In this document: positions 35,265-44,080 of the stretch, piece after piece
Position numbering within the stretch: position 1 is the first letter of the stretch
Layout: each line of letters begins with the position of its first letter
Assembly (NCBI GenBank): GCA_900540475.1
Contig: UQGG01000009.1
Location: 103,346-167,345 of the forward strand
From: an uncultured Robinsoniella sp.
GTDB lineage: Bacteria > Bacillota > Clostridia > Lachnospirales > Lachnospiraceae
Reading direction: 5' to 3'
Length of the DNA: 64,000 nucleotides
Notes under the pieces: generated by a model
Told to the model about the DNA's origin: nothing
Databases searched by the model: none
Seen by the model: only the letters and a program-made list of their open reading frames with translations
Translations under genes and position numbers: made by a program

Positions 35265-35293
35265 AGTATATAAAAGCTTTCTCTTCCTGTCAA
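35265..35293 (-). promoter_or_regulatory. Promoter for the GNAT gene
   Basis: TTGACA (complement of 35288-35293), 17 bp, TATACT (complement of 35265-35270). Transcription should begin near 35258, leaving about 230 nt of leader. Confidence 0.75.
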
Positions 35294-35410
35294 GAAATAA
35301 AGTAAGGTAACCGGTACATTTTATAAGATAATAAAAAAGCAGCAATTCAAATACAGATCATCTTTTAAATAGTATATAAAATACTTTTTAAAAACTATTT
35401 AAATTAGACA

Positions 35411-35439
35411 TTGACATGTTTTTCCATATAATATACTAT
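35411..35439 (+). promoter_or_regulatory. Promoter for the methyltransferase-corrinoid pair
   Basis: TTGACA (35411-35416), 17 bp, TACTAT (35434-35439). The ~130-nt leader holds an 8-bp hairpin AGTGTGAA/TTCACACT (35522-35548) that has no T-run and might be an operator or an RNA element. AT-rich DNA at 35294-35410 shows nothing else. Confidence 0.65.
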
Positions 35440-35576
35440 TAAATTATAAGATTTCGAACTTCTGTCATTCTTCTTTCCCCTGCATATCTCAGGTTCCGCC
35501 TGCGATACTGCATTAATACGTAGTGTGAAGACGATATTTTTTCACACTTTCCCCACAAAGAAATGGAGGGAATCTA

Positions 35577-36839
35577 ATGAAAAGCATGGTAGCAAGCAGT
35601 TACAGTGAAAAATTAGAGCGACTGGACCGGTGTGCCGGATTACAAAAAGTAGACCGTGTACCAATCGCAGCAGCAACACTGTATTTTCCTGCAAAATATT
35701 CCGGCATTACATATGAAGACATGTATTATGACCAGAATAAGTACAAAGAGGCCTCAACAAAGTTTGCAAAGGACTTCAACTGGGACGCAGCATGTATGCT
35801 CCGCTCATTTGAGTCTGTGACCCTGGGTCTGGCACTTGCAGGAACAGATCCGGAAACTGCGGTAAACGCAGCAGTAGCGTCTGTTCTGGGCGGCGGTTTT
35901 GCACATGATATTCTAAAGGACAACTATTCATCCCAACCCGGCAGAGAGGTTTTACCAAATGTGGAATCCCAGTTTAAAATTAAGAGTCCGGTAATGAGCG
36001 TTGATGAATATGACGAATTTATAGACGATCCCTTCGGGTTCCTTAATAATAAGGTGATCCCCCGGGTATATGGTGCTTTAAGCAAACCCGGCAGCAGTGA
36101 ATCAGCAGCTGCACTCATTAAATTTGGCACGAAACTGGGACCTGCTTTGGGAGACTTACAGACATTTACACAGGAAATGAAAACCGTAAACTGCCCGCCG
36201 TGGTATATGGCACTTAATCCAAATCCACTGGATGCACTGGGGGCATTTCTCAGAGATTTCGATCAGGTGATCTATGATATCCGCCGTGTTCCGGACAAGG
36301 TGCACAAGATTTGTGAGGCACTGGCACCGGTACTTCTGGCTGTAGGAAAAGCAACCGGAGAAATTTCATACCAGCTGACAGGTTCGAGACGAGTATTCTG
36401 CCCGGTATGGTATAATAGCTTCCTGTCAGAAAAACAATTCCGGGAATTCCACTGGCCATATCTCAAATATATCTGCGAAGAGCTCATTAAGGCTGACTTT
36501 ACTCCACTTCTGTCATTGCAGGGCAGCTATGACCACCTTCTGGACACACTTCTTGAACTGCCTGCCGGTAAGGCTATTGCCTGGTTTGACCGGACAGATC
36601 CCATAAAAGCAAAACAAGTTATCGGAGATCACATGTGTATCGCAGGCGGCATATCACCAGCGCTTCTTATCGGAGGTACCGCTGATGAAGTCGATACACG
36701 CGTAAAAGAACTTCTGGCCGAAATGAAAACAGCATCCGGTTTCATATTTACCCTGCCGTTTAATGCAATTGGTCCTGCAAAAGTCGAAAATGTTGCCGCC
36801 ATGACAGATGCCGTCCATAAATATGGCATCTATCGGTAA
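35577..36839 (+). CDS. Uroporphyrinogen decarboxylase (URO-D) family corrinoid-linked methyltransferase
   Basis: A 420-residue protein of the MtaA/CmuA/URO-D superfamily, with GLQKVDRVPIAAATLYFP at the N-terminus and PLLSLQGSYDHLLDTL, IAWFDRTDPIKAKQVIGD and IAGGISPALLIGGTADEV toward the C-terminus. The next gene is a corrinoid protein, so the pair probably moves a methyl group between a substrate and cobalamin. The zinc-site pattern of MtaA (HxCxxC-like) is not evident, so substrate and direction are open. GGAGGG lies six bases before the ATG. Neither a corrinoid reductive activator nor a tetrahydrofolate methyltransferase is nearby. Confidence 0.8.
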   Translation: MKSMVASSYSEKLERLDRCAGLQKVDRVPIAAATLYFPAKYSGITYEDMYYDQNKYKEASTKFAKDFNWDAACMLRSFESVTLGLALAGTDPETAVNAAVASVLGGGFAHDILKDNYSSQPGREVLPNVESQFKIKSPVMSVDEYDEFIDDPFGFLNNKVIPRVYGALSKPGSSESAAALIKFGTKLGPALGDLQTFTQEMKTVNCPPWYMALNPNPLDALGAFLRDFDQVIYDIRRVPDKVHKICEALAPVLLAVGKATGEISYQLTGSRRVFCPVWYNSFLSEKQFREFHWPYLKYICEELIKADFTPLLSLQGSYDHLLDTLLELPAGKAIAWFDRTDPIKAKQVIGDHMCIAGGISPALLIGGTADEVDTRVKELLAEMKTASGFIFTLPFNAIGPAKVENVAAMTDAVHKYGIYR

Positions 36840-36932
36840 ACTATTAGTAAATGATGTACATAAATCCAATCAGTCAGCGGAATCTTTATTTCATTAATAA
36901 GGAACTGTGAACCATTTTCAAAGGAGGTTAAT

Positions 36933-37577
36933 ATGCTTGATTTAACCACACTAACCAAAGCTCTTGGTGAGCTTGATGAAGAAAAAGTTCTATTTATGTT
37001 AAATACCTTTGCAACCGGTAATCCAACGAAAGAGGAAGCAATCGAAGCCATAGAAGCATGCCAGAAAGGAATGGCAATTGTTGGTGACCAGTTCGAAACA
37101 GGCGATTATTATGTTGGCGACCTCATGTTTGCCGGAGAAGTACTATCAGAGGCAATCAAAATTCTGGAACCCATAATTGGCTCCGATTCCAGCGATAAAG
37201 TAGGGAAGATCGTGCTTGGCACGGTCCACGAAGATCTGCATGATATCGGAAAAAATATTTTCAAAAGTATGGCGGAAGCTTCCGGTTTTGAAGTATATGA
37301 CCTGGGTATCGATGTACCGGTCAGCACTTTTGTAGAAAAGGTGCGGGAAGTAAAGCCGGAAATAGTTGGACTGAGCGGAGTCCTCACTATGGCAATTGAT
37401 TCCATGAAAGATACCATTGACGGTCTGAAGAATGCCGGATTAAGAGATGATGTCAAAGTCACAATCGGCGGTGCATGTGCCAGTTATGACACGATGATGG
37501 TAACAGGTGCCGATGCATGGTCTACTAATGCAGCTGAAACGGTAAATGTTTGTCTGGATTGGGTGCGGGGAGCTTAA
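36933..37577 (+). CDS. Corrinoid (B12-binding) methyl-carrier protein
   Basis: A 214-residue MtaC/MtbC/MttC-type protein. The N-terminal helical cap (~1-85) is followed by the cobalamin-binding Rossmann domain with the DxHxxG motif in EDLHDIGKN (~107-113), whose His ligates cobalt, then VGLSGVLTMAIDSM and TIGGACASYD lining the cofactor. It carries the methyl group for the enzyme encoded 93 bp upstream. AAAGGAGG precedes the ATG. The operon ends at a strong terminator. Confidence 0.92.
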   Translation: MLDLTTLTKALGELDEEKVLFMLNTFATGNPTKEEAIEAIEACQKGMAIVGDQFETGDYYVGDLMFAGEVLSEAIKILEPIIGSDSSDKVGKIVLGTVHEDLHDIGKNIFKSMAEASGFEVYDLGIDVPVSTFVEKVREVKPEIVGLSGVLTMAIDSMKDTIDGLKNAGLRDDVKVTIGGACASYDTMMVTGADAWSTNAAETVNVCLDWVRGA

Positions 37578-37643
37578 GCGAATGAAAGGCAGGATGGTTA
37601 TCCTTGGTTTTTGACAGAGATTTTATTTTGGGTTTTGGAAGAG

Positions 37644-37675
37644 GCTGGCAGAGAAATCTGCCAGCTTTTTTCATT
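37644..37675 (+). terminator. Terminator of the corrinoid operon
   Basis: Perfect 9-bp stem GCTGGCAGA (37644-37652), GAAA loop, TCTGCCAGC (37657-37665), then six T. Confidence 0.95.
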
Positions 37676-37704
37676 TTTTTGATTTAAATTAGCATATAAA
37701 AAAG

Positions 37705-37733
37705 ATGACAATACAAATAAATAAGAGTATAAT
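37705..37733 (+). promoter_or_regulatory. Promoter of the large surface protein gene
   Basis: ATGACA (37705-37710), 17 bp, TATAAT (37728-37733). GGGAG lies about ten bases before the ATG at 37797. Confidence 0.7.
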
Positions 37734-37796
37734 CTTAATAAGTCTTAAGGAAAAAATAATATTTAGTTTAATGAACTGAAGGGAGAACAGTGACTT

Positions 37797-40700
37797 ATGA
37801 AAAAGAGACTTCTTGGACTTTTATTGTCCGTGGCAATGGTATGTAGTTCTAGTTCCATTGCATTTGCAGCAGAAATTCCTGCGGCATCAGCTATTGAGAA
37901 TGTAGAAACAGAAACGGAAGGCAGCGAAGAAACTCAAACGGAATTTATTGAAAATAGAACGGAGGGCAATAGTACAACGGTTGCTGAATCAGAAGATTTG
38001 ATTTCGGATGAAACAGAAGATATTGTATCTGAATTACAAACAGAAACAGAGCAGAACAAAGAAATAGCAGAGCCCGAAATAGAATTAAAAGCTATATTGG
38101 ACAAACAAAAAGAAGCTCCCATATCGATTGAGTCTGATTCAGAAAACACAGTTAAAGAAATAAATGAAAGTAAAGAAGTTCAGAGAAAAGCTGATATTAC
38201 AGCCCCTACCATCGATTACAATACTTTATCTATTGATCAAAACAAAGTTACAGATGGAGATTCTGTAACTGTTAGCGTAGACGTTAATGATATTGAAAGC
38301 GGTATTAACTATGTTGCTATTCAGTATATAGAAGTACTTTCCGGCAAATTATTATTAAGGCATTTGGATCTCAACTCAAACACTGGTAAATATGAGTATA
38401 CTTTTAATATTGATCAAAATGTTGTTGCTGGACTGTGGCAAATAAATAATATAACGGCAAAAGATATGAATAATAATTATGTATATCTTTATAATATTAA
38501 TGTTGGTCCTGGAGGAATCAATGATGAAACAGCTGATTTAAGCAATGGCAATTTTGAAGTTTTTGAAGACCTAACCCCACCCACCATAGACCTATCTACA
38601 CTTAACGTATCTCAAAAAAATGCAGAAGCTACTGAAAATATAACAATATCTTTTTCAGCTGTTGATAATTATGAAATTTCCCATGCTAAAATTATATATG
38701 AGCAACCAATTTCAAAACATGAGTATGTTATTGAATGCAGCCGTAAAGATAACACCGATTATTATGAAGCACTTTTTCAATCAAACCAATTTACTGAATC
38801 CGGCTGTTGGAGAATAAAATCAATTATTGTTGAAGATATCTATAAAAACAAACTTGAAATAAAAAATCAAGAGATTTTTTCTGATGAAGATCATACTGCT
38901 GATTTAAGAGCCGGAGATTTTGAGATTTCAGGAACTACACCAGACTCAGAATCACCTGTTATTGATTTTAGTACGCTAGTCACTAACGGTGATCAAATTG
39001 TTTTAGGTAATGCATTTACTTATCAAATGCATATTACCGATGACGCCAGTGGTGTTAGATCCGTAAAAGCAACTTTTCTAAAACCTGATAATACATATTA
39101 TGAAGAAATATTAACTGAAACAGGTAATAATATCTATCAGGGAACAATTTTATGTACAGAATTAAATGATTTGGGTGACTGGAATCTCCAAAGCATCTCC
39201 GCAGAGGATAATGCGGGAAATAAAATTATTTATGAAAGTTTAGCAAGTACGTTACATTTTAATGTTATTAGAGAAATAGATCAAATATCACCTATCGAAA
39301 ATATAACAGTATTTAAAGAAAACTCATACATTTTTAATGAAACATTCTTAGGTGATATTTATATTGGATCTGACGCTGTTGTTACTTTAAACAATGTAAC
39401 TGTATATGGTAATATATATGTTTTAGGTGGCTTACGCGCAATGAGCATTACTGCATCAGGATTATATGGTAGAATTATTATTTTTGGAAATGGAAATACT
39501 TTTTATAATGGCTCCATATATTTATCTGGAAATAATTCGATTTACACAATGTCTTCAAACAATACACCTGTTACAGATATCCCGATTATTTTAGAAGATA
39601 ATAATATTACATCTGTTGACGGTTTGGTAAGCGTAAAAGGAGCAACCCTTGATATTGCTCCGATGTATATAAATGATGTTTGGGTAGATACCGCAGACAA
39701 TGGTAGATTTGTATTAAAAAATTTAGATATTGGAGACTCTGATTCCATTATAATAAAATGGAACACTGTTTTTGGCAATACTATTACAAAAAAATATCCA
39801 GTTGATAAATGTATAACTTCAGAATCCGGCGTAATTCATCATGCGCCAGAAATAAACGCTTCGGATTTTACAATTAGCATTCATGAAAATGTAAATTTTC
39901 TGGAACATGTAACTGCCTATGATATTGAAGATGGTGACCTGACTGATAAGGTCCAAGTAGAAACAGGATCTTTCGATAACACCAGACGTGGTACTTATCC
40001 TATCACTTATACAGTAACCGATAACTTAGGTGCCGTTACTCAAAAAACAATAACTGCTACCGTTGTGGACCCTAAGGTATTATCGATCTATTTTAAACAA
40101 GACACATTTGAAGCCAGCTGTACTGATAGTTCTATACAATTAGCACCAGTCATTTTGACGCAGGATGAACCTGTATACTCTATCCTATGGGAGAGCTCTG
40201 ACAAGTCAATTGCTACAGTTGATGCACATGGTATCGTTGATATCAAAGGAGTCGGTACCGTTTCGTTAAAAGCGACAATCGATTCTAACCTATCCGCAGA
40301 TTGTAAACTAGTGATATCCCATATATGGAATAATCAACCTTCCATTGATAAAGAATCCAGCTGCATTGAAAATGGGAGCCAATCCATCCATTGCAGTAGA
40401 TGCAACGAAATCAAGCCTGGTACCACCGAAGAGCTTCCTTTATTAGACCACAATTTTAGTGACTGGTTCATAGAATATCCTGCTACTTGTACAATGGATG
40501 GTAATAAAGAACGCGTCTGCTACAATTGTTCAAAAACCGATAGCACATTCATCCCCAGACTTGAGCACGATTGGAACGAGTCATCTGTAATTGAAAAATT
40601 ACCAAGCTGCATTGAAAATGGTTTTAAGGCAACCTATTGTAACCGCTGTGCAGAAATCAAACCTGGTACAAATGAGGAAATACCGGCTACAGGCCATTCC

Positions 40701-41543
40701 TTTAGTAACTGGATGATCATTGCTCAAGCGACCTGTTCTGATTATGGCGTAAAAGAACGTACTTGTATCATATGCGATGACTATGATTATCAATTAATTC
40801 CAATATTAAAACATCAATGGGAATCAATTTATAGATATGATAAATATCCTTCCTGCAAAGAAAATGGTCAATCCAGTATTCATTGTGTCAATTGCGAAGA
40901 GACAAAAAATGAAACTGTGCTATTGAAATATCCTCACAATTATGGATCCTGGATTATGCATTCTAATCCTACTATTTTTAGTGAAGGGCTTAAAATTAAA
41001 AAGTGCGTGCGTTGTTCTGATACTTTAGTTCAAACCGTAGATAAGTTATCTGCAAAAGTAAAATTAAATACCACTAATCTTGTGTTGCAGGAAAAAAAGA
41101 GTTCCTCCATAGTAAAAATTACAGATTTTTCAAAAGGTGATTCTGTGAAAAAATGGACTTCCACAAATACCAGAGTGGCTACGGTCAATAAAAACACCGG
41201 AAAAGTATCCGCAAAACGTGTTGGATCCACCTATATTAAAGTAACTATGAAAAGTGGAGCCAGTGCAAAGTATAAACTAACTGTTCAGAAGAAGGCAGTA
41301 ACAACAAAAAAAATTATATTTACACGGAAAAATATAACTTTGAAAAAAGGTAAAAAAATAACTTTGTTTATCAATCGCACACCAATCAATGCAACTGAAA
41401 AAATACGTTATACTTCCTCAAATCCTAAAATTGCTTCTATTACTCAAAAAGGTGTATTAAAAGGTCTTAAGAAAGGATCCACTATCATAACAGCTAAAAC
41501 TTCGAATAAGAAAACAGCAAAATGCTACATACTAGTTAATTAG
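37797..41543 (+). CDS. Large secreted multi-domain repeat protein (1248 aa)
   Basis: Exported surface or secreted protein. A signal peptide (residues 1-25, ending AFA) and an acidic Glu/Thr-rich linker (~30-135) lead to three Ig-like repeats of ~115-120 residues, each starting with a P-x-I-D-x-x-(S/T)-L motif (~140, ~262, ~385). There follow a beta-helix-like segment (~500-570), a DUF5011-type domain (~685-760), a Big_2-like domain (~765-840), four Cys-rich CxxC-type repeats (~855-1080: CIENGSQSIHCSRCNEIKPG and similar) and two Big_2-like domains (~1090-1248). There is no LPxTG motif or membrane tail, so it is secreted or held by its repeats. Its base composition is visibly more AT-rich than its neighbours, suggesting transfer. 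An adhesin role is inference. Confidence 0.8.
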   Translation: MKKRLLGLLLSVAMVCSSSSIAFAAEIPAASAIENVETETEGSEETQTEFIENRTEGNSTTVAESEDLISDETEDIVSELQTETEQNKEIAEPEIELKAILDKQKEAPISIESDSENTVKEINESKEVQRKADITAPTIDYNTLSIDQNKVTDGDSVTVSVDVNDIESGINYVAIQYIEVLSGKLLLRHLDLNSNTGKYEYTFNIDQNVVAGLWQINNITAKDMNNNYVYLYNINVGPGGINDETADLSNGNFEVFEDLTPPTIDLSTLNVSQKNAEATENITISFSAVDNYEISHAKIIYEQPISKHEYVIECSRKDNTDYYEALFQSNQFTESGCWRIKSIIVEDIYKNKLEIKNQEIFSDEDHTADLRAGDFEISGTTPDSESPVIDFSTLVTNGDQIVLGNAFTYQMHITDDASGVRSVKATFLKPDNTYYEEILTETGNNIYQGTILCTELNDLGDWNLQSISAEDNAGNKIIYESLASTLHFNVIREIDQISPIENITVFKENSYIFNETFLGDIYIGSDAVVTLNNVTVYGNIYVLGGLRAMSITASGLYGRIIIFGNGNTFYNGSIYLSGNNSIYTMSSNNTPVTDIPIILEDNNITSVDGLVSVKGATLDIAPMYINDVWVDTADNGRFVLKNLDIGDSDSIIIKWNTVFGNTITKKYPVDKCITSESGVIHHAPEINASDFTISIHENVNFLEHVTAYDIEDGDLTDKVQVETGSFDNTRRGTYPITYTVTDNLGAVTQKTITATVVDPKVLSIYFKQDTFEASCTDSSIQLAPVILTQDEPVYSILWESSDKSIATVDAHGIVDIKGVGTVSLKATIDSNLSADCKLVISHIWNNQPSIDKESSCIENGSQSIHCSRCNEIKPGTTEELPLLDHNFSDWFIEYPATCTMDGNKERVCYNCSKTDSTFIPRLEHDWNESSVIEKLPSCIENGFKATYCNRCAEIKPGTNEEIPATGHSFSNWMIIAQATCSDYGVKERTCIICDDYDYQLIPILKHQWESIYRYDKYPSCKENGQSSIHCVNCEETKNETVLLKYPHNYGSWIMHSNPTIFSEGLKIKKCVRCSDTLVQTVDKLSAKVKLNTTNLVLQEKKSSSIVKITDFSKGDSVKKWTSTNTRVATVNKNTGKVSAKRVGSTYIKVTMKSGASAKYKLTVQKKAVTTKKIIFTRKNITLKKGKKITLFINRTPINATEKIRYTSSNPKIASITQKGVLKGLKKGSTIITAKTSNKKTAKCYILVN

Positions 41544-41557
41544 TAAAGATATTAAAT

Positions 41558-41597
41558 AATCCCTTCGTTCTTGGTACAATACCAATGCGAAGGGATT
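41558..41597 (+). terminator. Bidirectional-type hairpin between converging genes
   Basis: A 10-bp stem AATCCCTTCG (41558-41567) / CGAAGGGATT (41588-41597) contains an inner TTGGT/ACCAA stem. It lies between the stop of the surface protein and the convergent ROK gene stop. T-runs are imperfect on both sides. Confidence 0.6.
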
Positions 41598-41688
41598 TAA
41601 CAATACTATTTTTAGATTTAACTTCATAAAATCTCGGAATGTTCGCTGTAATAATAATATAATAATAATATAAAAATAAATGATTGCA

Positions 41689-42825
41689 CTATAACAGCAT
41701 ATCAAAATATTTCTCAATAAACCGCATAGCAATCCCAACAGCCGAGGCTTCCCGTTCATACCGGCAAGTCTGCAGATAAGTAGTATCGTTATCGAATGGA
41801 TCCAGCTTCACGACCTTCTTATTGAGATCCATAATATACTTTTTCAAATAGCCTCCTACATATCCGCCCAATATGATGTCACAGTCAAATACCATACGTA
41901 AGTCGGTCACCAGCACAGCCAGATCTTCCAGATATTTTTCCCATACTTTCTTTGCACTTTCATCTCCCGCCTGAAGCAGATCAAAAAAACCTTCCAGACT
42001 ACCATTCCCATGGCATGACAGAACTCTTGCAGAGCAATAGACATCTGCACACCCCTTTTTTCCGCAATAGCATTTCGCACCATTTCGTACCAGATTCATA
42101 TGTCCAAATTCTGCACTTCGGTAATGTTCTCCTGTATAGACTCCTTGGTTGATGTAAACGCAGCCGCCTACCGTATCACTGAGCGAGACATAGACAGCAT
42201 CCCGATTCCGGTCTGCAAATTCTGCAATTGCCGCAGAGTTTGCATCATTTTCGTAGTACACCTCATATTCGAACAGCTGACTTAAATTTTTCAGACTCAC
42301 ATTATTTACTTTCAGAACATGTGAAGTAATAATCATTTGGTTTTTGGCATCTATGATTCCGGGAACGGAAATCCCCACCCCAAGAATTTTATTACTTTCT
42401 ATCCCGCTTTCCGTCAGAAAACAGGCAAAGTTTTCATACAGAGCTTCATAGTAATCCAGCGTATTTTCATAAGTCCTGCGAATTCTTTTCTGGCACAGTA
42501 AATTCCCTTTTAAATCAATAAATACATAACTGATATGATTCCGGGTAATATCAATACCTGCTGCATACATAAAATGATCCACGATTGACAGACCTTTTGC
42601 CTTACGCCCTCCGGTGGACTGATATTCATTGCCATCCGTTACAATTCCAAGCTGAATGAGCTCCTTAATATTTTTAAACACTGTAGGCATACTCAGTTCC
42701 AGCTTTGATGCTATTTCTGCTTTTGATATTTCTTTGCAGTCCAAAATACATTTTGCTATTCTGACTTTATTAGACTGCCTGCTTTCATCTACGCCGTTGA
42801 CTACCATACATATTCTCGCTTTCAT
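41689..42825 (-). CDS. ROK family transcriptional regulator
   Basis: A 378-residue NagC/XylR-like repressor. A winged-helix DNA-binding domain (~15-75, SKAEIASKLELSMPTVFKNIKEL) precedes the ROK sugar-binding domain with GVGISVPGIID (~150), the DTVGG motif near 215 and the zinc motif CYCGKKGCADVYC (~253-265). The start is either the ATG at 42823-42825 or one six codons later; neither has a strong ribosome site. A dyad TATAAAA-GCA-TTTTATA lies just upstream. It probably senses a sugar or sugar derivative handled by the transport genes upstream. Confidence 0.88.
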   Translation of the reverse strand: MKARICMVVNGVDESRQSNKVRIAKCILDCKEISKAEIASKLELSMPTVFKNIKELIQLGIVTDGNEYQSTGGRKAKGLSIVDHFMYAAGIDITRNHISYVFIDLKGNLLCQKRIRRTYENTLDYYEALYENFACFLTESGIESNKILGVGISVPGIIDAKNQMIITSHVLKVNNVSLKNLSQLFEYEVYYENDANSAAIAEFADRNRDAVYVSLSDTVGGCVYINQGVYTGEHYRSAEFGHMNLVRNGAKCYCGKKGCADVYCSARVLSCHGNGSLEGFFDLLQAGDESAKKVWEKYLEDLAVLVTDLRMVFDCDIILGGYVGGYLKKYIMDLNKKVVKLDPFDNDTTYLQTCRYEREASAVGIAMRFIEKYFDMLL

Positions 42826-42834
42826 AAAATGTTA

Positions 42835-42851
42835 TATAAAAGCATTTTATA
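42835..42851. promoter_or_regulatory. Candidate operator upstream of the ROK gene
   Basis: TATAAAA (42835-42841), GCA, TTTTATA (42845-42851). It closely resembles the 14-bp palindrome at 50848-50861 in the dehydrogenase promoter, so the LacI-type protein encoded next door may bind both. Confidence 0.45.
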
Positions 42852-42882
42852 CCAACAGCCCGATTTTTGCAAGAAATGCCGC

Positions 42883-43902
42883 TTATATTTTATTCATATT
42901 TTTCACACTGTCCCGTATCATCAGCTCACATCCCACTCTTATCGTTGTGGGCCCAAAGCTATAACGTTCTATCTTCTGCACAATCCGCTCCACAGCGCAT
43001 ATAGCAAATTGCTTTATCTCTATACGGATGCTTGTCAAAGGAGGATCCATCATCCTGGATACCGGCATGTCGTCAAATCCGATAATAGAAATGTCTTCCG
43101 GCACGTGATATCCATACTCTTTTAGTGCTCTCAACGCTCCGATAGCCAAAATATCATTTCCGGCAACCAATACATCGGGCAATTCTACTTTCTGCATCAA
43201 TATGTTTTTCATATCTTCATAAACTGTGTCTACTTCCGTACCCACTTTATATACAAATTTCGGCTCCAGTACCTCTCCAAAGCTGTCTAAAGCCAGTTGA
43301 AGACCCATATATCTTTCACTGAAATTGTTATTTTCAATCTTACTTTTTAAAAATCCAATCCTTGTATGTCCCATTCTTTTCAAGTATTCCGCTATCTGAA
43401 ACATAGCATCCACATTATGGATAGCAACACAATCCTGTCTCTTGGTAATATAATAGTTATCTAAAACAACCAGCGGAACTTCAATGTCTCTGTATAGATC
43501 CAGATCCTTTACATCCATTTCTGTTGCAAGAAGCAAAATACCATTTGTCTCCAGCCCTTTTAATGACTTTATAAATTCATTAACATCCGCATTTTCATTA
43601 TACTGCATTATAGTAACACAATAGCCTGCCGACTGAGCCTCTTCCTGAATCACTTCCGTTGCCATCATAAAAAACTGAGTCTCTGCAATAATCTTACCTG
43701 ACTTTTTATGCATAACCAAAGTAATACTGCCCCTGGATCCGGTCTCTTCTTCTTTCCTATTCTGATTTTCCATACTGCGCAATAATTCATATACCTGTTT
43801 TCTCGTCTGCTCACTTACTCCCGATTTCCCATTCCTCGCCAGAGAAACTGCTGCCGGGGATATCTTAAGAATTTCTGCAATATCTTTATTCTTGATTACC
43901 AT
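42883..43902 (-). CDS. LacI family transcriptional regulator
   Basis: A 339-residue repressor from the ATG at 43900-43902; the in-frame ATG at 43938 would add twelve unlikely residues. The N-terminal helix-turn-helix is KDIAEILKISPAAVSLARNG with the hinge-type VSEQTRKQVYELL; the effector domain follows with NGILLLATEMD, VPLVVLDNYY and the C-terminal DISIIGFDDMPVSRMMDPPLTSI that is diagnostic of the family. The Val-Ser-x-Ala helix differs from the classic VSRVLN, so the operator may be atypical. It probably controls the adjoining uptake operon. Confidence 0.92.
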   Translation of the reverse strand: MVIKNKDIAEILKISPAAVSLARNGKSGVSEQTRKQVYELLRSMENQNRKEEETGSRGSITLVMHKKSGKIIAETQFFMMATEVIQEEAQSAGYCVTIMQYNENADVNEFIKSLKGLETNGILLLATEMDVKDLDLYRDIEVPLVVLDNYYITKRQDCVAIHNVDAMFQIAEYLKRMGHTRIGFLKSKIENNNFSERYMGLQLALDSFGEVLEPKFVYKVGTEVDTVYEDMKNILMQKVELPDVLVAGNDILAIGALRALKEYGYHVPEDISIIGFDDMPVSRMMDPPLTSIRIEIKQFAICAVERIVQKIERYSFGPTTIRVGCELMIRDSVKNMNKI

Positions 43903-44018
43903 AAAATTCTGTCTCTCTTCCTTAACAATATACCACAATTTATTGTTATTATTTTACCATTATTATCTATAAATGTACAGAGGCCGCTCACTTGCATCTC
44001 TTTCCCATGTCAGATGAT

Positions 44019-44053
44019 GTTACAGTGCACACCCTTTGGGTGTGCACTGTAAC
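44019..44053. other. Perfect 16-bp inverted repeat
   Basis: GTTACAGTGCACACCC (44019-44034), a TTT loop, and the exact complement GGGTGTGCACTGTAAC (44038-44053). It sits between the bicupin stop and the LacI start. No T-run follows on either strand, so it is either an RNA-stabilising end hairpin or a protein-binding dyad. Confidence 0.7.
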
Positions 44054-44080
44054 CAGATGATTGCTTGTGCATTGCAGTCC

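Noticed and set aside
35221..35576. Cobalamin riboswitch upstream of the corrinoid operon
   Set aside because: No B12-box-like conserved core could be found on either strand; only a short hairpin is present.
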